Below are positions 25,562-37,199 of a DNA stretch of 64,000 nt, one piece after another. The DNA is from Sanderia malayensis (Eukaryota; Cnidaria; Scyphozoa; Semaeostomeae; Pelagiidae), in assembly GCA_013076295.1 (NCBI GenBank), contig RQOL01000677.1:62001-126000 (forward strand), read 5' to 3'. The stretch's first letter is position 1; each line of letters starts with the position of its first letter. Position numbers and translations under genes: made by a program. The notes under the pieces were generated by a model, which was not told the origin of the DNA, did not search any database, and worked only from the letters and a program-made list of their open reading frames with translations.

Positions 25562-25564
25562 TTA

Positions 25565-27080
25565 CAACCTTGTATGGCCTCAAAACATGAAAATTTCAAA
25601 AACAAGCTTCATGTTCAAATTCAGCACACCAAACTTGTACTTTCCACAAACTTTGATACAAATTGAACGAGTTTGAAAATTTGCATGTTGCCCCCTTATA
25701 CCCAGTTGTATGCCCCAAAAACATGCAAATTTCAAAAACCAGTTTCATATTGAAATTCAGCACACGAAAACTGTACTTTTCGCCAAATTTGATGCAAATT
25801 GTGCGATCTTGAAAAAATCGATATTCCCCCATTTTAGGCTGTTTTATGCCCTCAAAACATAAAAATTTCAAAGACCAGTTTCATGTTCAAACTTAGGACC
25901 CCAAAATTGTACTTTCCACAATATTTGATGCAAGTTGAACGAGCTTGAAAATTTGCATATTGCCCCTTTTAGCACGTTTTATACCCTCAAAACATTAAAA
26001 TTTCAAAAACCAGTGTCATATTGAAATTCAGCACACCAAATTTGTACTTTTCGCCAAATTTGATGCAAGTTGAACGAGTTTGAAAAATTGCATCAAAAGT
26101 GGGAAGTCATCAATATTGGGAAGTGCAAAGTCAGGAAAATGTAGGAAGTATTCAAAAGTGGGAAGTCATCAAAAGTGGGAAGTGGGAAATCAGGAAAAAG
26201 TGGAAGTCATAAGAAGTGGGAAGTCATCATACCAAAAATGTACTTTCCACAGAATTTGATGCAAATTGAACGAGTATGAAAACTTGCATATTGCCCCCTT
26301 TTTCATCCTTGTATGCCCTCAAAGCATGAAAATTACAAAAACCAGCTTCCTTTTCAAATTCAGCACACCAAATGTGTACTTTGCACAAAATTTGATGCAA
26401 ATTGAAAGAGTTTGAAAAATTGCATCAAAAGTGGGAAGTCATCAAAAGTGAGGAATGGGAAGGCAGGAAAACGTGGGAAATCATCAGAAGTGGGAAGTTA
26501 TCAAAAATGGAAAGTCAGGAAAATGTGGGAAGTCATCAGAAGTGGGAAGTCATCATACCAAAATTGTACTTTCCACAGAATTTGATGCAAATTGAACGAG
26601 TTTGAAAACTTGCATATTGCCCCCTTTTTCATCCTGGTATGCCCTCAAAGCATGAAAATTACAAAAACCAGCTTCCTTTTCAAATTCAGCACACCAAATT
26701 TGTATTTTGCACACAATTTGATGCAAATTGAAAGAGTTTGAAAAATTGCATCAAAAGTGGGAAGTCATCAAAAGTGAAGAGTGGGAAGGCAGGAAAAAGT
26801 GGGAAGTCATCAGAAGTGGGAAGTGATCAAAAAAGGAAAATGGGAAGTCAAGAAAACGTGGGAAGTGAACAAAAGTAGGAAGTCATCATATCAAAATTGT
26901 ATGTTCCACAAAATTTCATACACATTGAACGAGTTTGAAAAATTGCATATTGCCCCCTTATACAACCTTGCATGCCCTCAAAACATGAAAATTCCAAAAA
27001 CCAGCTTCATGTTCAAACTTAGGACACCAAAATTGTACATTCCACAAAACTTGATGCAAATTGAACGAGTTTGAAAAATT
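25565..27080 (+). repeat. Satellite units right of transposon 1
   Basis: The first part (25565-26090) continues the interrupted A-A-A block and aligns with 14208-14740, including the CGATCTTGAAAAAATCG core variant. At about 26093 it switches to B units of the CATCAATATTGGGAAGTGC subtype, then A/B units leading to the 896-bp repeat. Confidence 0.85.
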
Positions 27081-28873
27081 GCATGAAAAGTGGGAATTCA
27101 TTAAATGTGGGAAGTGGAAAGTCAGGAAAAAGTGGGAAGTCATCAAAAGTGAAGAATGGGAAGGCAGGAAAAAGTGGGAAATCATCAGAAGTGGGAAGTT
27201 ATCAAAAATGGAAAGTCAGGAAAACGTGGGAAGTCATCAGAAGTGGGAAGTCATCATACCAAAATTGTACTTTCCACAAAGTTTGATGCAAATTGAAAAA
27301 GTTTGAAAAATTGCATCAAAAGTGGGAAGTCATCAATATTGGGAAGTGCGAAGTCAGGAAAATGTGGGAAGTATTCAAAAGTGGGAAGTCATCAAAAGTG
27401 GGAAGTGGGAAGTCAGGAAAAAGTGGAAGTCATAAGAAGTGGGAAGTCATCATACCAAAAATGTACTTTCCACAGAATTTGATGCAAATTGAACGAGTTT
27501 GAAAACTTGCATATTGCCCCCTTATTCAACCTTGTATGCCCTCGAAGCATGAAAATTACAAAAACCAGCTTCCTTTTCAAATTCAGCACACCAAATTTGT
27601 ACTTTGCACAAAATTTGATGCAAATTGAAAGAGTTTGAAAAATTGCATCAAAAGTGGGAAGTCATCAAAAGTGAAGAGTGGGAAGGCAGGAAAAAGTGGG
27701 AAGTCATCAGAAGTGGGAAGTGATCAAAAATGGAAAATGGGAAGTCAAGAAAACGTGGGAAGTGAACAAAAGTAGGAAGTCATCATATCAAAATTGTATG
27801 TTCCACAATTTTCATACACATTGAACGAGTTTGAAAAATTGCATATTGCCCCCTTATACAACCTTGCATGCCCTCAAAACATGAAAATTCCAAAAACCAG
27901 CTTCATGTTCAAACTTAGGACACCAAAATTGTACATTCCACAAAACTTGATGCAAATTGAACGAGTTTGAAAAATTGCATGAAAAGTGGGAATTCATTAA
28001 ATGTGGGAAGTGGAAAGTCAGGAACAAGTGGGAAGTCATCAAAAGTGAAGAATGGGAAGGCTGGAAAAAGTGGGAAATCATCAGAAGTGGGAAGTTATCA
28101 AAAATGGAAAGTCAGGAAAACGTGGGAAGTCATCAGAAGTGAGAAGTCATCATACCAAAATTGTACTTTCCACAAAGTTTGATGCAAATTGAAAGAGTTT
28201 GAAAAATTGCATCAAAAGTGGGAAGTCATCAATATTGGGAAGTGCGAAGTCAGGAAAATGTGGGAAGTATTCAAAAGTGGGAAGTCATCAAAAGTGGGAA
28301 GTGGGAAGTCAGGAAAAAGTGGAAGTCATAAGAAGTGGGAAGTCATCATACCAAAAATGTACTTTCCACAGAATTTGATGCAAATTGAACGAGTTTGAAA
28401 ACTTGAATATTGCCCCCTTTTTCAACCTTGTATGCCCTCAAAGCATGAAAATTACAAAAATCATCTTCTTTTTCAAATTCAGCACACCAAATTTGTACTT
28501 TGCACAAAATTTGATGCAAATTGAAAGAGTTTGAAAAATTGCATCAAAAGTGGGAAGTCATAAAAAGTGAAGAGTGGGAAGGCAGGAAAAAGTGGGAAGT
28601 CATCAGAAGTGGGAAGTGATCAAAAATGGAAAATGAGAAGTCAAGAAAACGTGGGAAGTCAGCAAAAGTAGGAAGTCATCATACCAAAATTCTACTTTCC
28701 ACAAAATTTGATACAAATTGAACGAGTTTGAAAAATTGCATATTGCCCCCTTTTACAACCTGGTATGCCCTGAAAACATGAAAATTTCAAAAACCAGCTT
28801 CATGTTCAAATTCAGCACACCAAATTTGTTCTTTCCATTAAATTTGATACAAATTGTAGGAGTTTGAAAAATT
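27081..28873 (+). repeat. 896-bp higher-order repeat (ABABB type), two copies
   Basis: The anchor GCATGAAAAGTGGGAATTC is at 27081 and 27977, exactly 896 bp apart. The second copy carries the variants GGAACAAGTGGG and GGAAGGCTGG. It ends with a different A unit (TTACAACCTGGTATGCCCTG) before the next block. Earlier copies of the same pattern are at about 16947-18221 and 22125-23399. Confidence 0.85.
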
Positions 28874-29728
28874 GCATCAAAAGTGGGAAGTCATCAAAAG
28901 TGAAGAATGGGAAGGCAGGAAAAAGTGGGAGATCATCAGAAGTGGGAAGTTATCAAAAATGGAAAGTCAGGAAAACGTGGGAAGTCATCCGAAGTGGGAA
29001 GTCATCATACCAAAATTGTACTTTCCACAAAGTTTGATGCAAATTGAAAGAGTTTGAAAAATTGCATCAAAAGTGGGAAGTCATCAATATTGGGAAGTGC
29101 GAAGTCAGGAAAATGTGGGAAGTATTCAAAAGTGGGAAGTCATCAAAAGTGGGAAGTGGGAAATCAGGAAAAAGTGGAAGTCATAAGAAGTGGGAAGTCA
29201 TCATACCAAAAATGTACTTTCCACAGAATTTGATGCAAATTGAACGAGTTTGAAAACTTGCATATTGCCCCCTTTTTCATCCTTGTATGCCCTCAAAGCA
29301 TGAAAATTACAAAAACCAGCTTCCTTTTCAAATTCAGCACACCAAATTTGTACTTTGCACACAATTTGATGCAAATTGAAAGAGTTTGAAAAGTTGCATC
29401 AAAAGTGGGAAGTCATCAAAAGTGAAGAGTGGGAAGGCAGGAAAAAGTGGGAAGTCATCAGAAGTGGGAAGTGATCAAAAAAGGAAAATGGGAAGTCAAG
29501 AAAACGTGGGAAGTGAACAAAAGTAGGAAGTCATCATATCAAAATTGTATGTTCCACAAAATTTCATACACATTGAACGAGTTTGAAAAATTGCATATTG
29601 CCCCCTTATACAACCTTGCATGCCCTCAAAACATGAAAATTCCAAAAACCAGCTTCATGTTCAAACTTAGGACACCAAAATTGTACATTCCACAAAACTT
29701 GATGCAAATTGAACGAGTTTGAAAAATT
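28874..29728 (+). repeat. Satellite block between 896-bp repeat groups
   Basis: The order is B, B, A, B, A, with the rare variants GTGGGAGATCATC and GTCATCCGAAG. The stretch 28569-29250 recurs at 32737-33418 with the same rare variants, so it was duplicated at an offset of 4168 bp. Confidence 0.8.
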
Positions 29729-32417
29729 GCATGAAAAGTGGGAATTCATTAAATGTGGGAAGTGGAAAGTCAGGAAAAAGTGGGAAGTCATCAAAAGTGA
29801 AGAATGGGAAGGCAGGAAAAAGTGGGAAATCATCAGAAGTGGGAAGTTATCAAAAATGGAAAGTCAGGAAAACGTGGGAAGTCATCAGAAGTGGGAAGTC
29901 ATCATACCAAAATTGTACTTTCCACAAAGTTTGATGCAAATTGAAAAAGTTTGAAAAATTGCATCAAAAGTGGGAAGTCATCAATATTGGGAAGTGCGAA
30001 GTCAGGAAAATGTGGGAAGTATTCAAAAGTGGGAAGTCATCAAAAGTGGGATGTGGGAAGTCAGGAAAAAGTGGAAGTCATAAGAAGTGGGAAGTCATCA
30101 TACCAAAAATGTACTTTCCACAGAATTTGATGCAAATTGAACGAGTTTGAAAACTTGCTTATTGCCCCCTTTTTCAACCTTGTATGCCCTCGAAGCATGA
30201 AAATTACAAAAACCAGCTTCCTTTTCAAATTCAGCACACCAAATTTGTACTTTGCACAAAATTTGATGCAAGTTGAAAGAGTTTGAAAAATTGCATCAAA
30301 AGTGGGAAGTCATCAAAAGTGAAGAGTGGGAAGGCAGGAAAAAGTGGGAAGTCATCAGAAGTGGGAAGTGATCAAAAATGGAAAATGGGAAGTCAAGAAA
30401 AAGTGGGAAGTGAACAAAAGTAGGAAGTCATCATATCAAAATTGTATGTTCCACAATTTTCATACACATTGAACGAGTTTGAAAAATTGCATATTGCCCC
30501 CTTATACAACCTTGCATGCCCTCAAAACATGAAAATTCCAAAAACCAGCTTCATGTTCAAACTTAGGACACCAAAATTGTACATTCCACAAAACTTGATG
30601 CAAATTGAACGAGTTTGAAAAATTGCATGAAAAGTGGGAATTCATTAAATGTGGGAAGTGGAAAGTCAGGAAAAAGTGGGAAGTCATCAAAAGTGAAGAA
30701 TGGGAAGGCAGGAAAAAGTGGGAAATCATCAGAAGTGGGAAGTTATCAAAAATGGAAAGTCAGGAAAACGTGGGAAGTCATCAGAAGTGGGAAGTCATCA
30801 TACCAAAATTGTACTTTCCACAAAGTTTGATGCAAATTGAAAAAGTTTGAAAAATTGCATCAAAAGTGGGAAGTCATCAATATTGGGAAGTGCGAAGTCA
30901 GGAAAATGTGGGAAGTATTCAAAAGTGGGAAGTCATCAAAAGTGGGATGTGGGAAGTCAGGAAAAAGTGGAAGTCATAAGAAGTGGGAAGTCATCATACC
31001 AAAAATGTACTTTCCACAGAATTTGATGCAAATTGAACGAGTTTGAAAACTTGCTTATTGCCCCCTTTTTCAACCTTGTATGCCCTCGAAGCATGAAAAT
31101 TACAAAAACCAGCTTCCTTTTCAAATTCAGCACACCAAATTTGTACTTTGCACAAAATTTGATGCAAGTTGAAAGAGTTTGAAAAATTGCATCAAAAGTG
31201 GGAAGTCATCAAAAGTGAAGAGTGGGAAGGCAGGAAAAAGTGGGAAGTCATCAGAAGTGGGAAGTGATCAAAAATGGAAAATGGGAAGTCAAGAAAAAGT
31301 GGGAAGTGAACAAAAGTAGGAAGTCATCATATCAAAATTGTATGTTCCACAATTTTCATACACATTGAACGAGTTTGAAAAATTGCATATTGCCCCCTTA
31401 TACAACCTTGCATGCCCTCAAAACATGAAAATTCCAAAAACCAGCTTCATGTTCAAACTTAGGACACCAAAATTGTACATTCCACAAAACTTGATGCAAA
31501 TTGAACGAGTTTGAAAAATTGCATGAAAAGTGGGAATTCATTAAATGTGGGAAGTGGAAAGTCAGGAACAAGTGGGAAGTCATCAAAAGTGAAGAATGGG
31601 AAGGCTGGAAAAAGTGGGAAATCATCAGAAGTGGGAAGTTATCAAAAATGGAAAGTCAGGAAAACGTGGGAAGTCATCAGAAGTGAGAAGTCATCATACC
31701 AAAATTGTACTTTCCACAAAGTTTGATGCAAATTGAAAGAGTTTGAAAAATTGCATCAAAAGTGGGAAGTCATCAATATTGGGAAGTGCGAAGTCAGGAA
31801 AATGTGGGAAGTATTCAAAAGTGGGAAGTCATCAAAAGTGGGAAGTGGGAAGTCAGGAAAAAGTGGAAGTCATAAGAAGTGGGAAGTCATCATACCAAAA
31901 ATGTACTTTCCACAGAATTTGATGCAAATTGAACGAGTTTGAAAACTTGAATATTGCCCCCTTTTTCAACCTTGTATGCCCTCAAAGCATGAAAATTACA
32001 AAAACCAGCTTCTTTTTCAAATTCAGCACACCAAATTTGTACTTTGCACAAAATTTGATGCAAATTGAAAGAGTTTGAAAAATTGCATCAAAAGTGGGAA
32101 GTCATCAAAAGTGAAGAGTGGGAAGGCAGGAAAAAGTGGGAAGTCATCAGAAGTGGGAAGTGATCAAAAATGGAAAATGAGAAGTCAAGAAAACGTGGGA
32201 AGTCAGCAAAAGTAGGAAGTCATCATACCAAAATTCTACTTTCCACAAAATTTGATACAAATTGAACGAGCTTGAAAAATTGCATATTGCCCCCTTTTAC
32301 TCCCTTGTATGCCCTCAAAACATGAAAATTCCAAAAACCAGCTTCATGTTCAAACTGAGGACACCAAAATTGTACATTCCACAAAACTTGATGCAAATTG
32401 AACGAGTTTGAAAAATT
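29729..32417 (+). repeat. 896-bp higher-order repeat, three copies
   Basis: The copies start at 29729, 30625 and 31521, with the next partial copy at 32418 (spacings 896, 896 and 897). Copies 1 and 2 share the private variants GTGGGATGTGGGAAG, ACTTGCTTATTGCCCC and GCAAGTTGAAAGAG. Copy 3 instead matches the variants of 27977-28873. The arrangement shows recent local copying on top of an older array. Confidence 0.88.
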
Positions 32418-33418
32418 GCATGAAAAGTGGGAATTCATTAAATGTGGGAAGTGGAAAGTCAGGAACAAGTGGGAAGTCATCAAAAGTGAAGAATGGGAAG
32501 GCTGGAAAAAGTGGGAAATCATCAGAAGTGGGAAGTTATCAAAAATGGAAAGTCAGGAAAACGTGGGAAGTCATCAGAAGTGAGAAGTCATCATACCAAA
32601 ATTGTACTTTCCACAAAGTTTGATGCAAATTGAAAGAGTTTGAAAAATTGCATCAAAAGTGGGAAGTCATCAATATTGGGAAGTGCGAAGTCAGGAAAAT
32701 GTGGGAAGTATTCAAAAGTGGGAAGTCATCAAAAGTGAAGAGTGGGAAGGCAGGAAAAAGTGGGAAGTCATCAGAAGTGGGAAGTGATCAAAAATGGAAA
32801 ATGAGAAGTCAAGAAAACGTGGGAAGTCAGCAAAAGTAGGAAGTCATCATACCAAAATTCTACTTTCCACAAAATTTGATACAAATTGAACGAGTTTGAA
32901 AAATTGCATATTGCCCCCTTTTACAACCTGGTATGCCCTGAAAACATGAAAATTTCAAAAACCAGCTTCATGTTCAAATTCAGCACACCAAATTTGTTCT
33001 TTCCATTAAATTTGATACAAATTGTAGGAGTTTGAAATTTTGCATCAAAAGTGGGAAGTCATCAAAAGTGAAGAATGGGAAGGCAGGAAAAAGTGGGAGA
33101 TCATCAGAAGTGGGAAGTTATCAAAAATGGAAAGTCAGGAAAACGTGGGAAGTCATCCGAAGTGGGAAGTCATCATACCAAAATTGTACTTTCCACAAAG
33201 TTTGATGCAAATTGAAAGAGTTTGAAAAATTGCATCAAAAGTGGGAAGTCATCAATATTGGGAAGTGCGAAGTCAGGAAAATGTGGGAAGTATTCAAAAG
33301 TGGGAAGTCATCAAAAGTGGGAAGTGGGAAATCAGGAAAAAGTGGAAGTCATAAGAAGTGGGAAGTCATCATACCAAAAATGTACTTTCCACAGAATTTG
33401 ATGCAAATTGAACGAGTT
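32418..33418 (+). repeat. Partial 896-bp copy fused to the duplicated 28569-29250 block
   Basis: The B units of the higher-order repeat run to about 32736. There a B unit of the GGGAAGTATTCAAAAG subtype changes mid-arm into GTCATCAAAAGTGAAGAG. From that point the sequence follows 28569-29250. The junction is inside the 17-bp microrepeats, so it is a microhomology-type or unequal-exchange join. Confidence 0.8.
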
Positions 33419-34491
33419 TGAAAAATTGCATCCAATGTGGCTAATCGACAACAGTGGGAAGTGGGAAGTTATCAAAAATTGGAAAGTGGGAAGTCAAGAA
33501 AAAGTGAGAAGTCGGCAAAGTAGGAAGTCATCATACAAAAATTGTACTTTCCACAAAATTTGATACAAATTGAACGAGTTTGAAAAATTGCATATTGCCC
33601 TCTCTTACAACCTTGTATGCCCTCAAAACATGAAAATTTCAAAAAGAAGCTTCATGTTCAAATTCAGCACACCAAACTTGTACTTTCCACAAAATTTGAT
33701 ACAAATTGAACGAGTTTGAAAATTTGCATGTTGCCCCCTTATACCCAGTTGTATGCCCCAAAAACATGCAAATTTCAAAAACCAGTTTCATATTGAAATT
33801 CAGCACACGAAAACTGTACCTTTCGCCAAATTTGATGCAAATTGTGCGATCTTGAAAAAATCGATATTCCCCCATTTTAGGCTGTTTTATGCCCTCAAAA
33901 CATAAAAATTTCGAAGACCAGTTTCATGTTCAAACCTAGGACCCCAAAATTGTACTTTCCACAATATTTGATGCAAGTTAAACGAGCTTGAAAATTTGCA
34001 TATTGCCCCTTTTAGCACGTTTTATACCCTCAAAACATTAAAATTTCAAAAACCAGTTTCATATTGAAATTCAGCACACCAAATTTGTACTTTTCGCCAA
34101 ATTTGATGCAAGTTGAACGAGTTTGAAAAATTGCATGAAAAGTGGGAATTCATTAAATGTGGGAAGTGGAAAGTCAGGAAAAAGTGGGAAGTCATCAGAA
34201 TTGGGAAGTCATCAAAACTGGAAAGTGGGAAGTCGAGAAAAAGTGGGAAGCCATAAGAAGTGGGAAGTCATCATACCAAATTTGTACTTTCCACAGAATT
34301 TGATGCAAATTGAATGAGTTTGAAAAATTGCATCCAATATGGCTAATCGACAAAAGTGGGAAGTGGGAAGTCATCAAAATTGGAAAATGGGAAGTCAAGA
34401 AAACGTGGGAAGTGAACAAAAGTAGGAAGTCATCATACCAAAATTGTACTTTCCACAAAATTTGATACAAATTGAACGAGTTTGAAAAATT
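33419..34491 (+). repeat. Satellite block matching 14027-15080
   Basis: The CCAATGTGGCTAATCGACAA B variant is followed by A-A-A-A units, with the CGATCTTGAAAAAATCG core variant between them, then B units with GGGAATTCATTAAAT and CCAATATGGCTAATCGAC. This region carries an empty target site for transposon 1 (33605-33607). Confidence 0.8.
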
Positions 34492-37199
34492 GCATATTGC
34501 CCCCTTTTACAACCTGGTATGCCCTGAAAACATGAAAATTTCAAAAACCAGCTTCATGTTCAAATTCAGCACACCAAATTTGTTCTTTCCATTAAATTTG
34601 ATACAAATTGTAGGAGTTTGAAAATTTGCATCAAAAGTGGGAAGTCATCAAAAGTGAAGAATGGGAAGGCAGGAAAAAGTGGGAAATCATCAGAAGTGGG
34701 AAGTTATCAAAAATGGAAAGTCAGGAAAACGTGGGAAGTCATCAGAAGTGGGAAGTCATCATACCAAAATTGTACTTTCCACAAAGTTTGATGCAAATTG
34801 AAAGAGTTTGAAAAATTGCATCAAAAGTGGGAAGTCATCAATATTGGGAAGTGCGAAGTCAGGAAAATGTGGGAAGTATTCAAAAGTGGGAAGTCATCAA
34901 AAGTGGGAAGTGGGAAATCAGGAAAAAGTGGAAGTCATAAGAAGTGGGAAGTCATCATACCAAAAATGTACTTTCCACAGAATTTGATGCAAATTGAACG
35001 AGTTTGAAAAATTGCATCCAATGTGGCTAATCGACAACAGTGGGAAGTTATCAAAAATTGGAAAGTGGGAAGTCAAGAAGAAGTGAGAAGTCGGCAAAGT
35101 AGGAAGTCATTATACAAAAATTGTACTTTCCACAAAATTTGATACAAATTGAACGAGTTTGAAAAATTGCATATTGCCCTCTCTTACAACCTTGTATGCC
35201 CTCAAAACATGAAAATTTCAAAAACAAGCTTCATGTTCAAATTCAGCACACCAAATTTGTTCTTTCCATTAAATTTGATACAAATTGTAGGAGTTTGAAA
35301 ATTTGCATCAAAAGTGGGAAGTCATCAAAAGTGAAGAATGGGAAGGCAGGAAAAAGTGGGAAATCATCAGAAGTGGGAAGTTATCAAAAATGGAAAGTCA
35401 GGAAAACGTGGGAAGTCATCAGAAGTGGGAAGTCATCATACCAAAATTGTACTTTCCACAAAGTTTGATGCAAATTGAAAGAGTTTGAAAAATTGCATCA
35501 AAAGTGGGAAGTCATCAATATTGGGAAGTGCGAAGTCAGGAAAATGTGGGAAGTATTCAAAAGTGGGAAGTCATCAAAAGTGGGAAGTGGGAAATCAGGA
35601 AAAAGTGGAAGTCATAAGAAGTGGGAAGTCATCATACCAAAAATGTACTTTCCACAGAATTTGATGCAAATTGAACGAGTTTGAAAAATTGCATCCAATG
35701 TGGCTAATCGACAACAGTGGGAAGTTATCAAAAATTGGAAAGTGGGAAGTCAAGAAGAAGTGAGAAGTCGGCAAAGTAGGAAGTCATTATACAAAAATTG
35801 TACTTTCCACAAAATTTGATACAAATTGAACGAGTTTGAAAAAGTGCATATTGCCCTCTCTTACAACCTTGTATGCCCTCAAAACATGAAAATTTCAAAA
35901 ACAAGCTTCATGTTCAAATTCAGCACACCAAACTTGTTCTTTCCATTAAATTTGATACAAATTGTAGGAGTTTGAAAATTTGCATCAAAAGTGGGAAGTC
36001 ATCAAAAGTGAAGAATGGGAAGGCAGGAAAAAGTGGGAAATCATCAGAAGTGGGAAGTTATCAAAAATGGAAAGTCAGGAAAACGTGGGAAGTCATCAGA
36101 AGTGGGAAGTCATCATACCAAAATTGTACTTTCCACAAAACTTGATGCAAATTGAAAGAGTTTGAAAAATTGCATCAAAAGTGGGAAGTCATCAATATTG
36201 GGAAGTGCGAAGTCAGGAAAATGTGGGAAGTATTCAAAAGTGGGAAGTCATCAAAAGTGGGAAGTGGGAAATCAGGAAAAAGTGGAAGTCATAAGAAGTG
36301 GGAAGTCATCATACCAAAAATGTACTTTCCACAGAATTTGATGCAAATTGAACGAGTTTGAAAAATTGCATCCAATGTGGCTAATCGACAACAGTGGGAA
36401 GTTATCAAAAATTGGAAAGTGGGAAGTCAAGAAGAAGTGAGAAGTCGGCAAAGTAGGAAGTCATTATACAAAAATTGTACTTTCCACAAAATTTGATACA
36501 AATTGAACGAGTTTGAAAAATTGCATATTGCCCCCTTTTACAACCTGGTATGCCCTGAAAACATGAAAATTTCAAAAACCAGCTTCATGTTCAAATTCAG
36601 CACACCAAATTTGTTCTTTCCATTAAATTTGATACAAATTGTAGGAGTTTGAAAATTTGCATCAAAAGTGGGAAGTCATCAAAAGTGAAGAATGGGAAGG
36701 CAGGAAAAAGTGGGAAATCATCAGAAGTGGGAAGTTATCAAAAATGGAAAGTCAGGAAAACGTGGGAAGTCATCAGAAGTGGGAAGTCATCATACCAAAA
36801 TTGTACTTTCCACAAAGTTTGATGCAAATTGAAAGAGTTTGAAAAATTGCATCAAAAGTGGGAAGTCATCAATATTGGGAAGTGCGAAGTCAGGAAAATG
36901 TGGGAAGTATTCAAAAGTGGGAAGTCATCAAAAGTGGGAAGTGGGAAATCAGGAAAAAGTGGAAGTCATAAGAAGTGGGAAGTCATCATACCAAAAATGT
37001 ACTTTCCACAGAATTTGATGCAAATTGAACGAGTTTGAAAAATTGCATCCAATGTGGCTAATCGACAACAGTGGGAAGTTATCAAAAATTGGAAAGTGGG
37101 AAGTCAAGAAGAAGTGAGAAGTCGGCAAAGTAGGAAGTCATTATACAAAAATTGTACTTTCCACAAAATTTGATACAAATTGAACGAGTTTGAAAAATT
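34492..37199 (+). repeat. 677-bp higher-order repeat, four tandem copies
   Basis: GCATATTGCCC starts at 34492, 35169, 35846 and 36523, and the next such unit starts at 37200, so every spacing is exactly 677 bp. The order is A, B, B, B-variant. Copies 2 and 3 carry TCTCTTACAACCTTGTATG in the A unit, while copies 1 and 4 carry TTTTACAACCTGGTATGCC. Copy 3 is unusual in having ACAAAACTTGATGC where the others have ACAAAGTTTGATGC. Confidence 0.93.
35014..35168 (+). repeat. Representative short B variant (155 bp)
   Basis: It starts GCATCCAATGTGGCTAATCG, a non-microrepeat beginning, and then has few GTGGGAAG repeats, including AAGAAGAAGTGAGAAGTCGG. Relatives are at about 14027, 19205, 24306 and 33427. 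A sister form with CCAATATGGC is at about 3771, 10742 and 14932. Confidence 0.8.

Noticed and set aside
24409..25590. Short frames in the arms of transposon 1 on both strands
   Set aside because: They are mirror images caused by the inverted repeat, and no transposase motif is visible.
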